A stretch of DNA of 64,000 nucleotides from Phycisphaerales bacterium (GTDB taxonomy: Bacteria > Planctomycetota > Phycisphaerae > Phycisphaerales > SM1A02). Position numbers and translations under genes: made by a program. The stretch covers positions 62,001 through 126,000 of the forward strand of contig JAQWMQ010000011.1 of NCBI GenBank assembly GCA_029246705.1, in the 5' to 3' direction. Every line of letters begins with the position of its first letter. The first letter of the stretch is position 1. A model generated the notes under the pieces. The model did no database searches. It saw nothing but the letters and a program-made list of their open reading frames with translations, and was not told where the DNA came from. Below, one piece after another: positions 24,878 to 34,512 of this stretch.

Positions 24878-25927
24878 ATGACGAAGAACCGAACCCTGGT
24901 GTTTATTCTTGCCTTCCTCGTCATCGCCGGATGCTCCGGTGACAACGGTGAGAAGACCGCATCTTCCGGTTCCGAGGAAGCCAAGCGACCGCGGGTGGCG
25001 TTCGTGACCAACGGCGTCGCTGACTTCTGGGTCATCGCGAAGAAGGGCGCGGAGGCCGGTGGGAAGGAATACGGCTCGGACGTTTCGGTCCACATGCCAC
25101 CAGCGGGGCTCAGTGACCAGCAGCGCATCCTCGAGGACCTCCTGGTCAAGGGCGTGGACGGCATCGCGGTCAGCCCGATCGACCCCACGAACCAGACCGA
25201 GTTCCTGGACAAGGTCGCCGCTCGAACTGATCTGATCACCCATGATTCCGATGCGCCCGACTCGGATCGCCTGGTCTACATCGGCATGGACAACTACGAC
25301 GCCGGTCGCATGTGCGGCCGCCTGGTCAAGGAAACCCTGCCCGATGGCGGCAAGGTCTTCATCTTCATCGGCCGTCTCGAACAGGACAATGCTCGCCGCC
25401 GACGTCAGGGCGTCATCGATGAACTGCTCGATCGTGATTCCGATCCCAGCCGCTACGACTCGCCCGGGGCCACCCTGGAGGGAGAGAAGTACGTCGTCCT
25501 GGGGACGCTCACCGACCAGTTCGACCTGGCCAAGGGCAAGGCCAATGCCGAGGATGCCCTGAGTCGTCACCCCGATGTCGATGCGATGGTCGGGCTCTTC
25601 GCCTACAACCCGCCCCTGATTCTCGAGGCGCTCAAGGGCGCGAATCGACTGGGTGAGATCAAGGTGATCGCCTTTGACGAGGATGACCAGACCCTGCAGG
25701 GCATCAAGGATGGCACGGTGTCCGGTACGGTCGTCCAGAATCCCTATGAATACGGTCGGCAATCGGTCAAGGTCCTGGCCGCACTCGCCAACGGCGATCG
25801 GTCGGTGATTCCCGAAGATGGCATGATCAACATCCCCGCACGCACGATCACTTCCAAGGATGTCGACGCCTTCTGGGCGGATCTCAGGAAGAAGACCGGC
25901 AAGGATGGCGACGAGAACAAGGGCTGA
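24878..25927 (+). CDS. Sugar ABC transporter substrate-binding lipoprotein
   Basis: A 349-residue periplasmic binding protein of the ribose/galactose type (Peripla_BP_4). A lipoprotein signal peptide ends at AGCSG (Cys19), so it is anchored in the envelope. The mature fold shows VAFVTNGVADFWVIAKKGAE, the GIAVSPIDP strand, YIGMDNYDAGRMCG and a second-lobe VIAFDEDDQTLQGIKDG segment. I start at 24878, nine bases after AAGGA, because the frame upstream is not coding. It is the first gene of an import operon with an ATPase and permease; an exported aldose 1-epimerase is encoded next. The sugar cannot be named from sequence, though an aldose that needs mutarotation fits. Confidence 0.9.
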   Translation: MTKNRTLVFILAFLVIAGCSGDNGEKTASSGSEEAKRPRVAFVTNGVADFWVIAKKGAEAGGKEYGSDVSVHMPPAGLSDQQRILEDLLVKGVDGIAVSPIDPTNQTEFLDKVAARTDLITHDSDAPDSDRLVYIGMDNYDAGRMCGRLVKETLPDGGKVFIFIGRLEQDNARRRRQGVIDELLDRDSDPSRYDSPGATLEGEKYVVLGTLTDQFDLAKGKANAEDALSRHPDVDAMVGLFAYNPPLILEALKGANRLGEIKVIAFDEDDQTLQGIKDGTVSGTVVQNPYEYGRQSVKVLAALANGDRSVIPEDGMINIPARTITSKDVDAFWADLRKKTGKDGDENKG

Positions 25928-25933
25928 ACATCG

Positions 25934-27442
25934 ATGGCAGAGGATCGTGACGCCCTGTTGACCGTTCGCGGGATCGCCAAGCGATTTCCCGGGGTACGGG
26001 CTCTCGACGATGTCGACCTCGATCTTGCTGCAGGCGAGGTCCTGGCGGTCATCGGCGAGAACGGCGCGGGCAAGAGCACGTTGATGAAGATCCTCGCGGG
26101 CGAACAGTCCGCCGACCGGGGAGAGATCCACCTCGACGGGCGTCCGTTCCGGGTTCGAACGGTTGCCGAGGCCATGGAGCTCGGCATCGCACTCATCCAC
26201 CAGGAACTCGCACTCGCCGAGAACCTCGATGTCGGATCCAACGTCCTGCTCGGTCGAGAACCGAATCGCTTCGGTTTCATCAATCGCAGCGAAGCCCGCG
26301 ATCGAGCATGCGCCGCGCTCGACCGGGTCGGACTCGAGGTGTCGCCATCGACCCCGGTCGCAGGGATGGGCATGGGGCAGCGCCAGCTGGTGGAGATCGC
26401 GAAGGCGCTCTCCGGCCGGGCTCGGATCCTGATCATGGATGAACCGACTTCAAGCCTCACCCTGGCGGAGACCGAGACCCTTTTCAAGGTGGTGGATCAG
26501 CTGCGCGAACAAGGCACGAGCGTCATCTACATTTCCCATCGACTCGGTGAGGTCGAGCGGATCGCCGACCGGGTGGTGGTGTTGAGGGATGGACGTAATG
26601 CCGGTGAACTCGAGCGTGAGCGCATCTCCCACGATGCCATGGTGCGCCTGATGGTCGGTCGGGATGTCAGCCGCGTCTTTGATCGCACCCCGATCACGGC
26701 CGGCGAGGACGTGCTTTCGGTCGAGGGTGTCCAGACCGCCGCGAACCCCCGACATGCAGTCTCGCTGTCGGTGCGACGCGGGGAGATCGTCGGCCTGGCC
26801 GGTCTGGTCGGTTCCGGTCGTTCGGAGCTGCTGCGTGCGATCTTCGGCATCGATGCGCTCGTGGGGGGTGGGATCAAGGTGAAGGGCAGGTCCACGTCCA
26901 TCAAGAGCCCGCGGGATGCGATGCATGCGGGCCTTGCCTTCGTCCCCGAGGATCGAAAGGCCGACGGGTTGCTGCTCGATGAGTCGGTACGAACCAACTC
27001 ATCCCTTGCAAGCCTTCCCCGACTCGCGCGGTGGCGGATTTTCAACCGTCCCGAACGGGAACGTGCGCTCGGCGCCGAGGTCATCCGGAACCTCGACATC
27101 CAGACGCCGGACGGGGCAAGCCTCGTCAGTGGCCTGTCCGGAGGCAACCAGCAGAAGGTGGTGCTGGGGCGTTGGCTGGCCCTCGAGCCCGCAGTCCTTC
27201 TTCTCGATGAGCCCACGCGAGGCGTCGACATCGGGGCGAAGGAGGAGATCTACCGATTGATGGATCGCAGCGTCCGAAACGGCCGTGCGGTACTCTTTGC
27301 CTCGAGCGAGATGGAGGAACTCATCTCCCTTGCCGATCGAATCTGCGTCATGCATGAAGGACGTCTCGCTGGCGAGCTTCATCGCCACGAGTTCAACGAG
27401 GAACGAATCATGCAGCTTGCCACCGGAGGCGCATCGACATGA
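25934..27442 (+). CDS. Sugar ABC transporter ATP-binding protein (RbsA/MglA type)
   Basis: A 502-residue protein with two fused nucleotide-binding domains, as in RbsA, MglA and XylG. The first has a full Walker A (GENGAGKST, 41-49) and a Walker B IMDEPTSSL, but its signature is the degenerate GMGQRQLVEI. The second has a degenerate Walker A (GLVGSGRSELL) with an intact LSGGNQQKV signature and LLLDEPTRGVDIGAK. This division between the halves is normal for the family. It starts six bases after the binding-protein stop and its last bases overlap the permease start (ATGA), so the three genes are translationally coupled. Confidence 0.93.
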   Translation: MAEDRDALLTVRGIAKRFPGVRALDDVDLDLAAGEVLAVIGENGAGKSTLMKILAGEQSADRGEIHLDGRPFRVRTVAEAMELGIALIHQELALAENLDVGSNVLLGREPNRFGFINRSEARDRACAALDRVGLEVSPSTPVAGMGMGQRQLVEIAKALSGRARILIMDEPTSSLTLAETETLFKVVDQLREQGTSVIYISHRLGEVERIADRVVVLRDGRNAGELERERISHDAMVRLMVGRDVSRVFDRTPITAGEDVLSVEGVQTAANPRHAVSLSVRRGEIVGLAGLVGSGRSELLRAIFGIDALVGGGIKVKGRSTSIKSPRDAMHAGLAFVPEDRKADGLLLDESVRTNSSLASLPRLARWRIFNRPERERALGAEVIRNLDIQTPDGASLVSGLSGGNQQKVVLGRWLALEPAVLLLDEPTRGVDIGAKEEIYRLMDRSVRNGRAVLFASSEMEELISLADRICVMHEGRLAGELHRHEFNEERIMQLATGGAST

Positions 27443-28434
27443 GTACCTCCACCAAGAAGGCCCTCGGGGTGTTCGGGCTGCTGGTCGCAACCTGCATCGC
27501 CACCATGGTCTTCAGCGATGTCTTCCTGAGTTCCTTCAACTTCGAGAACCTGCTTCGTCGGACCGCGTTGTTCGGCATCATCTCGATCGGTGCGGCTTTC
27601 GTGATCATCGTGGGAGGCATCGACCTCTCGATCGGCTCCGTGATCGCCCTGGTCGGCTGCCTGCTTCCATGGCTGCTCACCCAGCACGGCTGGTCCCCCT
27701 GGGCGGCGGTTCCGGTCGTCCTGGCCCTGGGACTCCTGATCGGGCTGGTGCATGGCCTGCTCATCACGGGGCTCGGCATCCAGCCGTTCATCGTCACGCT
27801 CTGCGGGCTGCTGATCTACCGGGGGCTGGCCCGGGGAATCACCGGTGACCAGACCGTCGGGTTCCAGGGTGACTACCCCGGCCTTCGCTTTCTTGGTGAC
27901 GGAGGGTTCCAGATCACCGAGGGCTTCTCGCTGCCCGCTCCCGTGCTGGTGCTGTCGGCGGTTGCGGTGCTCTCGATCGTCTTCCTGCGGATGACGGTCT
28001 GGGGGCGTTGGATGTTCGCGATCGGACGCAGTGAATCCGCTGCCCGACACAGTGGCATCTCGACCTCGACGATGACCGTCCTCGCCTACACCATCTGCGC
28101 CGGTCTCTCCGGCCTGGGTGGCGTGCTCTTCGTCCTCTACGTGGGTTCCGCGCAGCCGGTCGACTTCGGCAGCTTCTATGAACTCTACGCGATCGCAGCC
28201 GCGGTGCTCGGAGGCTGCAGTCTCCGGGGTGGCGAAGGCTCGGTGATCGGAGTGATCGTGGGCGCAGCCCTGATGCAGGTGCTGCGCAACGCCATAACGC
28301 TCATCGACTGGATCAACGACAATGTCGAGTTCGCGGTGATCGGGGTGGTGATCATCGTCGGCGTGATGACCGACGAGATCCTTCGGCGGGCCATCGCCCG
28401 TCGGCTGGTCCGGCAGCAGGAAAACCGGGCCTGA
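27439..28434 (+). CDS. Sugar ABC transporter permease (RbsC type)
   Basis: A 331-residue inner-membrane permease of the BPD_transp_2 family with about 8-10 hydrophobic spans. Family features include the GGIDLSIGSVIAL segment and the late LGGxSLRGGEG motif (AVLGGCSLRGGEGSVIGVI), both diagnostic of the ribose/xylose/galactose permeases. The ATG overlaps the ATPase stop by four bases. It forms the membrane channel with the double ATPase; as only one permease gene is present, a homodimer is expected. Confidence 0.92.
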   Translation: MSTSTKKALGVFGLLVATCIATMVFSDVFLSSFNFENLLRRTALFGIISIGAAFVIIVGGIDLSIGSVIALVGCLLPWLLTQHGWSPWAAVPVVLALGLLIGLVHGLLITGLGIQPFIVTLCGLLIYRGLARGITGDQTVGFQGDYPGLRFLGDGGFQITEGFSLPAPVLVLSAVAVLSIVFLRMTVWGRWMFAIGRSESAARHSGISTSTMTVLAYTICAGLSGLGGVLFVLYVGSAQPVDFGSFYELYAIAAAVLGGCSLRGGEGSVIGVIVGAALMQVLRNAITLIDWINDNVEFAVIGVVIIVGVMTDEILRRAIARRLVRQQENRA

Positions 28435-28544
28435 GTTCCGCCGCACCCGGTCTTTGCACATGCGATGTCGGGTACTCTGTGCGGATACTTGACCCCCCGG
28501 TGACGTCCCCCCGTCGATACCAGATCCAGAAGAGGAATCCACCC

Positions 28545-29684
28545 ATGAAGAACCATGAGTTCGCCGCAGCACTCGGAGTGCTCGCCATCGCGTTCGTGGC
28601 GACCAACGTGATCGGACAGAACACGATGAGCATCCAGTCCAGGTTGTTTGGTCTCGTCGACGGCAAGGACGTCGACCTCTACACCCTGACCAACGAGAAC
28701 GGCATGACCGCGAGCATCACCAACTATGGTGCGACCGTGGTCGATCTGGTCGTTCCCTCGCCCGACGGTCCCCGGGACGTGGCGCTCGGCTTCGATTCGA
28801 TCAAGGACTACCGTGAGCGCAGCCCGTACTTCGGCTGCATGGTGGGCCGGGTCGGCAATCGTGTCGCCGGTGGTCGATTCGAGCTTGATGGCAAGACCTA
28901 CGACCTCGCCAAGAACAACGGCCCCAACCACCTTCATGGCGGCGAGCAGGGGTTCGACAAGAAGGTCTGGGACGTGCTGGCCGCGGGACTGACCGACAAG
29001 GGGGTCAGCCTCGTCATGAGGCACGTGTCTCCCGACGGCGAGGAAGGCTATCCCGGCACCCTGACCACCATCGTCGAATACGTGTTGACCAAGGATGATG
29101 CACTCGTGATCGACGTGAGTGCGACCACCGATGCTTCCACTCCGGTGAACGTGGTCCATCACTCCTACTGGAACCTCGCAGGTCATGATTCCGGCACCAT
29201 CCTCGATCATGAACTGACACTCGATGCCTCGCGGTACACCCCGATCGACGAGGGCTTCATTCCGGTCGGTCATCTCGAGCCGGTCGAAGGCACGCCCCTG
29301 GACTTCCGTGAAGCGAAGCCGATCGGTCGCGACATGGGTGGTTTCCCCGCGAAAGGGGACGACCCCGGGGGCTATGACCACAATCTCGTCCTGGACGGTG
29401 AAGCAGGGGATTTCCACCGGGCGGCGGTACTGATGGACCCGGATTCCGGGGTCACCATGGAGATCTGGACGGACCAGCCCGGCATCCAGTTCTACACCGG
29501 GAACTACCTCGATGATCTTGCCGGCAAGAAGGGCGCCGTCTATCCAAGGCATGGAGGGCTCTGCCTGGAGACCCAGGTGTTTCCCGATTCCATCAACCGG
29601 CGGGGCGGAATCGGGTGGCCCGACCCGGTTCTGCGGCCCGGCAGCACCTATCGTCACCGCATGGAACACCGCTTCACCTACTAG
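28545..29684 (+). CDS. galM: Exported aldose 1-epimerase (mutarotase)
   Basis: A 379-residue galactose mutarotase-like enzyme with an N-terminal signal peptide (FAAALGVLAIAFVATNVIG), so it acts in the periplasm. Substrate and catalytic residues are visible: NHLHGG (His), VVHHSYWNLAG (catalytic His) and LETQVFPDSIN (catalytic Glu). The start at 28545 follows AGAGGA and begins the signal peptide. It lies 110 bases after the permease gene. That gap contains an imperfect hairpin (CCGCAC at 28441 with GTGCGG at 28479), so it may have its own leader. By converting sugar anomers outside the cytoplasm it would feed the ABC importer just upstream. Confidence 0.9.
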   Translation: MKNHEFAAALGVLAIAFVATNVIGQNTMSIQSRLFGLVDGKDVDLYTLTNENGMTASITNYGATVVDLVVPSPDGPRDVALGFDSIKDYRERSPYFGCMVGRVGNRVAGGRFELDGKTYDLAKNNGPNHLHGGEQGFDKKVWDVLAAGLTDKGVSLVMRHVSPDGEEGYPGTLTTIVEYVLTKDDALVIDVSATTDASTPVNVVHHSYWNLAGHDSGTILDHELTLDASRYTPIDEGFIPVGHLEPVEGTPLDFREAKPIGRDMGGFPAKGDDPGGYDHNLVLDGEAGDFHRAAVLMDPDSGVTMEIWTDQPGIQFYTGNYLDDLAGKKGAVYPRHGGLCLETQVFPDSINRRGGIGWPDPVLRPGSTYRHRMEHRFTY

Positions 29685-29695
29685 GAGCCCGGCAG

Positions 29696-31039
29696 ATGGC
29701 GACCAACCGGACATTCCAGGGACCGAAGGGCACGCGTGACTTCTATCCGCCGGAGATGGCGATACGTCGTCACATCGAGCGCGTCTGGCACAGTGCGTCC
29801 GTCGACTCCGGTTTCGAGGAGATCGAAGGGCCCATGTTCGAGAGCCTCGAGCTCTACACCGTGAAGAGCGGGCCTGAAATCGTCTCGCAGTTGTTCTCCT
29901 TCAGGCGCGAAGGCGGGGAGGACGACTACGCACTTCGTCCGGAATTCACGCCGACCCTGGCACGAATGGCTGCAGTCAAGGGCAAGTCCCTTGCCTTGCC
30001 CACGAAGTGGTATTCGATTCCCGCCCTCTTCCGGGCCGAGCGCCCCCAGCGTGGTCGACTTCGTGAACACAACCAGTGGAACGTCGATCTCATCGGGACG
30101 ACCGGTGCCTCCGCCGACATCGAGGTGATATCCACCGCGCTTCTCGCGCTGGAACGATTCGGACTGACCAACGAGGACGTGCAGCTTCGACTGAGTCACC
30201 GGGGACTGGTTGCCAGGATCCTCGAGACCCTGGGAGTCGCGGAGGATCGTCTCGTCGATGCCTTCCAGCTCCTGGACCGTCGTGACAAGATGGAAGATGC
30301 TGATTTCAAGGAGAAGGCCGCCTCGCTTGGCCTGGATGACGAGGGAGTCGCTCGTTTCGACGCGGCCGCACGATCGACCGCTCGCCTGAGCGAGCCGCTT
30401 TCGACGCTGGCCGAGGCCCTCGGCGTCCCGGAGACCGCACTGGAGGACCTTGCCGAGTTGAGAGAGGGCCTGCTCGCGGCCGACCTCGCTGACTGGTGCG
30501 TGCTCGACATCGGCATCGTGCGGGGGCTTGCCTATTACACCGGCATGGTCTTCGAGATCTTCGCGACCCAGGGGGTCGAACGAGCCGTTCTTGGGGGTGG
30601 TCGCTACGACCAGCTCATCGAGATCTTCGGTGGCCCCAAGCTGCCTGCCTGTGGTTTCGGCATGGGTGACGTCGTGCTCGGGCTCGTCCTCGCGGAAAAG
30701 GGCCTGCTTGGTGAGGACGGTGGCGTGTCGCTTCTTCCCCGACCCGATGCCTTCGTGGTGAGCACCTGCGATGAAGCGGATGCCGGAGTGGAAGCCCTCA
30801 TGGTCACCCTGCGACGGGCCGGCCTGCACGCACGACGTTCCTACAAGTCCACCCGAAACGTCGGGAAGCTGCTTTCAGATGCAGGCAAGTGTGGGGCACG
30901 AACCGCGGTGATCCTCGACCAGGCCGTGCTCGAGGGCACGGTGGGCCTGAAGGATCTCGATGGTGGTGAGCAGGTCACCACCTCGCTGGACCAGCTTGCC
31001 GATGCCATCGCACTTCTGACTGGAAAGCAAGGGGCCTGA
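29696..31039 (+). CDS. hisS: Histidyl-tRNA synthetase
   Basis: A 447-residue class II aminoacyl-tRNA synthetase that charges tRNA-His. Motif 2-like LRPEFTPTLARM, the histidine-specific signature RGLAYYTGMVFE and motif 3 GGGRYDQLIEIFGG are all present, and the C-terminal ~95 residues form the anticodon-binding domain (DAFVVSTCDEADAG onward). The presence of the His-specific loop argues against the HisZ paralogue. The start at 29696 sits after a TAGGAG that overlaps the galM stop codon, so hisS probably shares that transcript. Its stop overlaps the next start by one base (TGATG). Confidence 0.94.
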   Translation: MATNRTFQGPKGTRDFYPPEMAIRRHIERVWHSASVDSGFEEIEGPMFESLELYTVKSGPEIVSQLFSFRREGGEDDYALRPEFTPTLARMAAVKGKSLALPTKWYSIPALFRAERPQRGRLREHNQWNVDLIGTTGASADIEVISTALLALERFGLTNEDVQLRLSHRGLVARILETLGVAEDRLVDAFQLLDRRDKMEDADFKEKAASLGLDDEGVARFDAAARSTARLSEPLSTLAEALGVPETALEDLAELREGLLAADLADWCVLDIGIVRGLAYYTGMVFEIFATQGVERAVLGGGRYDQLIEIFGGPKLPACGFGMGDVVLGLVLAEKGLLGEDGGVSLLPRPDAFVVSTCDEADAGVEALMVTLRRAGLHARRSYKSTRNVGKLLSDAGKCGARTAVILDQAVLEGTVGLKDLDGGEQVTTSLDQLADAIALLTGKQGA

Positions 31040-31671
31040 TGCGCCTGCTCGTCGTCACCGCAGTCGGAAGGGAAGCCGATGCCTGCCGTTCGGTGCCGGG
31101 TGCCAAGGTCGTCACCAGCGGGGTCGGCCGGACCAATGCGGCGATCGCCACCACACGTGCGATTCTCGAAGACGGACCGTTCGACGCCCTGGTATCCGCC
31201 GGTGTCGCCGGCTCGCTTCCGGGGTCGGACCTTTCGATCGGTGACATCGTCATCGCCAGCAGCTCGATCTACTTCGAGGAGGGGCTTCTGGCTCCGGATG
31301 GTTTTCATGACCTGACTTCGATGGGTTTTCCTCTTGGTGATTTCGAGGGCAATGCGGTCCCCGGAAACCCCGGGCTGCTCGAACAGGTCGGTCCCCTGGG
31401 TAGGCACGGGCCGATCGCGACCGTGGGTACATGCTCCGGAACGGATTCCGCCGCTGAGGCGGTGGTGGGGCGGACCGGTGCGATCGCCGAAGCCATGGAA
31501 GGAGCGGCCGTCCTGCATGCAGGTTCGGCGTTCGGTGTCCCTGGCCTGGAGGTGCGTGCCATCAGCAACTCCACCGGTGATCGAGACCGCCAGCAGTGGG
31601 ATCTGGCGCTTGGTGTTCGGGCCCTCGAGAATGTTTTCAGCCGGCTCGGACAGATTCTCGGATCTGCCTGA
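31039..31671 (+). CDS. mqnB: Futalosine hydrolase
   Basis: A 210-residue nucleosidase of the purine phosphorylase fold. It matches MqnB: SAGVAGSLPGSDLSIGD, YFEEGLLAPDGF, TVGTCSGTD, AEAMEGAAV and the end motif VRAISNSTGDRDRQQWDL, which is typical of futalosine hydrolases. The reaction releases hypoxanthine from futalosine to give dehypoxanthine futalosine, a step in the alternative menaquinone pathway. The start overlaps the hisS stop by one base, so translation is coupled. No other mqn genes are in the window; the presence of mqnB implies menaquinone-based respiration by the futalosine route. Confidence 0.87.
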   Translation: MRLLVVTAVGREADACRSVPGAKVVTSGVGRTNAAIATTRAILEDGPFDALVSAGVAGSLPGSDLSIGDIVIASSSIYFEEGLLAPDGFHDLTSMGFPLGDFEGNAVPGNPGLLEQVGPLGRHGPIATVGTCSGTDSAAEAVVGRTGAIAEAMEGAAVLHAGSAFGVPGLEVRAISNSTGDRDRQQWDLALGVRALENVFSRLGQILGSA

Positions 31672-31842
31672 GCCCTTGCAGGCCCTCCAATCACGTTTTT
31701 GCATGGTTATCGGGCGGGGGTTGCGCGCTGATTGGAATGACCTGCATTGCCTGCATGTTCGGAGTGAATTGTCTCCTTGATCGGACCGATTACTCCTCCG
31801 TCACCCCATCCCGCACCACTGCGGGTGCAATCGGAGGAAAGC

Positions 31843-33105
31843 ATGCGTTTTTCCATGCTGCCATCGCAGCTCTCACCAATCGCCGTGGATGTCGGCACCT
31901 CTTCTGCCAAGATGCTGCAGATCACCGGAGGAGATGCTCCGTCCATCCACGCCCAGACCGAACTCGATATCCCCGAACCCATTCGTGGTGACTTCGAGAA
32001 GCGGTTCGCGTTCCTCGCCCAGGAGATCCCCGGCGCCATTCGCGCTCACGGATTCAAGGGCCGACGTGTCGTCTGTGCTCCACTGGCATCACAGGTCCTG
32101 GTCCAGCCGGTTCAGGTCGAACGAATCAACGAGGCCGATCCATCCTCACTCGCTGCAGCACAGCTCGAGACCCAGCTCGAATGCATTCCCGGTTCACTCG
32201 TGGTCCGCGCTCGTGAGATCGCCAGTGGAACCAGGGACGGCCGTGCCTATTCCGAGACCCTCTGCTGGGCGATGGCTCGCGAGGACTCGATGCGTTACGT
32301 CGATCTCTTCAAGCAGATGCGATGTCGACTCGTGGGCATGCACTCCCAGGTCCGCGCCATCGTCTCCGCGTTCTCTCATCTGAGCAGGCGTTCAAGCGAT
32401 TCCACGACCTGCACGATGTACGTCGATCTGGGCTGGGGTGGCATCAAGATCGCCGTCGCTCATGGCACCGAAATGGTCTTCGCCAAGCAGGTGCAGATCG
32501 GTGGTCGGCAGCTCGACGGCCTCATCGCCGAAGCTTCCAAATGCGATATCGCCACCGCCCGGATGCGTCGGATCGCCGACGGTATCAGCGCGGCACCCAC
32601 GCCCGGTTCAAACGCACGCAATCGAACCGTCTCCAACGACGGAATGGCGGTTCTGCGAGCAGGAATGGACCAGGGAAGCGCCAATTCCCTCGAGACCCAA
32701 CGACATGCGACCGGCAGCGTCGTTGCCACCGACCGCCGACAGGGCATCACGCCCTCCGAACTGATCGACCGCAACCCGGACGGTAACGGCCGGGTCATGA
32801 CCGCCGGCGTGGACTGCTCGGAACTCATTGAAAGCATGGCCGACGAACTGAAGATGTGTGCTCGCTACCACGGGTCACTCTTCGGCGGCCAGAAGATCGA
32901 TCGCGTGATCTTCCTCGGCGGTGAGGCACGAAGCATCATGCTCTGTCGCAAGCTTGCTGAGTCACTCAACGTACCTGCCCAGCTCGGCGATCCGATCGCA
33001 CGCTTCGCGAGCGGACCTGATGACCAGAAGCTTCCGACCCCGGGGCAGGCCGCTCCGGGATGGGCGGTCGCATGCGGACTCTGTACAGCACCTGTTGACC
33101 TCTGA
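31843..33105 (+). CDS. pilM: PilM-like type IV pilus/secretion actin-fold protein
   Basis: A 420-residue cytoplasmic protein of the PilM/GspL actin-like ATPase fold. An opening phosphate-1 motif IAVDVGTSSAKMLQI (residues 13-27) and a second-half YVDLGWGGIKIAVAHG segment mark the nucleotide-binding cleft; VIFLGGEARSIMLCRKLAESL is the adenosine motif region. A GGAGGAAA site two bases before the ATG sets the start. An insertion of about 80 residues (265-345), rich in polar residues, is unlike Gram-negative PilM. It heads an operon with PilN-, PilO-, PilP-like and PilB/GspE genes and would link the inner-membrane platform to the ATPase. Confidence 0.82.
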   Translation: MRFSMLPSQLSPIAVDVGTSSAKMLQITGGDAPSIHAQTELDIPEPIRGDFEKRFAFLAQEIPGAIRAHGFKGRRVVCAPLASQVLVQPVQVERINEADPSSLAAAQLETQLECIPGSLVVRAREIASGTRDGRAYSETLCWAMAREDSMRYVDLFKQMRCRLVGMHSQVRAIVSAFSHLSRRSSDSTTCTMYVDLGWGGIKIAVAHGTEMVFAKQVQIGGRQLDGLIAEASKCDIATARMRRIADGISAAPTPGSNARNRTVSNDGMAVLRAGMDQGSANSLETQRHATGSVVATDRRQGITPSELIDRNPDGNGRVMTAGVDCSELIESMADELKMCARYHGSLFGGQKIDRVIFLGGEARSIMLCRKLAESLNVPAQLGDPIARFASGPDDQKLPTPGQAAPGWAVACGLCTAPVDL

Positions 33106-33143
33106 ATTGACCGATCACGAATCATCGTGCCGGAGCCTCCTGA

Positions 33144-33932
33144 ATGAACGATTCCAGTCTGATTCCCGACGAGTACGTGGCCGACAGGCTTGAGATCCGA
33201 CGCACCGTCATCGGTGTGATCCTCTTCGTGATCGTGATGATCTGCGTCGTCGGCGCATTCTTCGTCACCAATCGCCAGTGGGACTCCATTCGCGCCAGGC
33301 AGGCCGAAGTGAAGATCCGCTACGAGGACGTCAGCACCAAGATCTCTCGCATGGAGGAGCTTCGCTCCGCTCGCGACGATCTGGTCAAGCGTGCCGAGCT
33401 CGCCTCGGCGCTGGTCTCCCACGTACCGCGTTCGTACCTGCTCTCGGGCCTCATCGAGCGGCTTCCGCCACGAGTCAGCTGGACTTCCTTGAAGCTGAGC
33501 TCCAAGGAGATCCTCGAGGCTGATCCCGAGCGCAAGGGGGCTGAATCCGGAAGGTTGAAGCCTCGTGGTCCTGCGGCTGCCCCGGTGCGAACCCGTGGTC
33601 GGAAGGCCAGTACGCCTGATGACTCCGAGCTCAAGCCCAAGCGGTACGAGACCTCGGTCGTCCTCACCGGACTTGCCCCCGACGAAGTCGATGTCTCCCT
33701 GTACGTCGCAGCGCTCCAGAAATTCGATCTGCTCAGGATGGTCATGCCGGATTCGACGGAAACCATCGAGTTCGAGGACGTCTCCATGAAGAAGTTCAAG
33801 ATCACGATGGAGATCGACCCCGATGTCGAGATGTCCTTCGAGGTGAAACGTGTCGGAGAAGAGAATTATCAGGCATCCGACCTGAAGATCACCGACCAGG
33901 TGGTCGATGCATCAGACGGTGAGGAGAACTGA
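33144..33932 (+). CDS. pilN: PilN-like inner-membrane assembly protein
   Basis: A 262-residue bitopic membrane protein. A short cytoplasmic N-terminus (residues 1-20; LIPDEYVADRLEIRR, the PilM-contacting tail) is followed by one transmembrane helix (about 21-43). A coiled coil runs to ~90, and then comes a periplasmic ferredoxin-like domain (SGLIERLPPRVSWTSLKLS and VVLTGLAPDEVDVSLYVAALQKF). A basic Pro/Ala/Arg-rich insertion of 40 residues splits that domain. Gene order and topology assign it, since PilN sequences are poorly conserved. It follows pilM by 38 bases. Confidence 0.78.
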   Translation: MNDSSLIPDEYVADRLEIRRTVIGVILFVIVMICVVGAFFVTNRQWDSIRARQAEVKIRYEDVSTKISRMEELRSARDDLVKRAELASALVSHVPRSYLLSGLIERLPPRVSWTSLKLSSKEILEADPERKGAESGRLKPRGPAAAPVRTRGRKASTPDDSELKPKRYETSVVLTGLAPDEVDVSLYVAALQKFDLLRMVMPDSTETIEFEDVSMKKFKITMEIDPDVEMSFEVKRVGEENYQASDLKITDQVVDASDGEEN

Positions 33933-33933
33933 C

Positions 33934-34512
33934 ATGAACCACACGATTCGTCAAATTGCATTCTTCGCGGTCCTGCTTGCAGTACCCCTTGGTGCCTGGG
34001 CATTCGTCTTCCGTCCCCGGAATTCGGAGATCGACATGGCTCGCGCCGACGTCGACTTGAAACTGACCCAGCTCGAGGAGCTTCGTGAGGTTGAGACCAT
34101 CAACGAGGATCTCGAGACCACGCTCCATCACCTCGAGGGCGCACTTGCCGAACTGCGTGCCAGGATTCCTGATGCCGCGGGCATCGAGGACGTCCTTCGC
34201 AGGATCGCCGAGATCACCCAGGAGAACCGACTGGTGGTCCGTTCCTTCAAGCGGGAGAAGACCGTTTCGGCTGCTCATTACATCGAACTGCCGATGAAGA
34301 CGGTCATCGAGGGCCCGTACCACGGGATTCATCGATTCCTGATCGACCTGGAGAGCATGCCTCGGATCACCAGGATCCTCGACATGACCATAGAGAAGCC
34401 CAACACGAACAAGATGACTCGTGGAACCAGTGGGCTCTCCAGCGGTGAAGTCCGGGCGGAGATGACCATCACCATCTACGCCGATCCCGACAAGCAGGAG
34501 GATCAGCAATGA
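33934..34512 (+). CDS. pilO: PilO-like inner-membrane assembly protein
   Basis: A 192-residue bitopic protein. The N-terminal helix (residues 7-26, IAFFAVLLAVPLGAWAFVF) is followed by a coiled coil (about 32-85) and a small periplasmic alpha/beta domain (VKTVIEGPYHGIHRFLIDLESMPRITRILDM-like core). The G-x-Y-x-x-I/L-x-x-F-L-x-x-L-E pattern is typical of PilO/GspM. Its start lies two bases beyond the pilN stop and its end overlaps the next gene by four bases (ATGA). It should pair with the PilN protein in the periplasm. Confidence 0.8.
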   Translation: MNHTIRQIAFFAVLLAVPLGAWAFVFRPRNSEIDMARADVDLKLTQLEELREVETINEDLETTLHHLEGALAELRARIPDAAGIEDVLRRIAEITQENRLVVRSFKREKTVSAAHYIELPMKTVIEGPYHGIHRFLIDLESMPRITRILDMTIEKPNTNKMTRGTSGLSSGEVRAEMTITIYADPDKQEDQQ

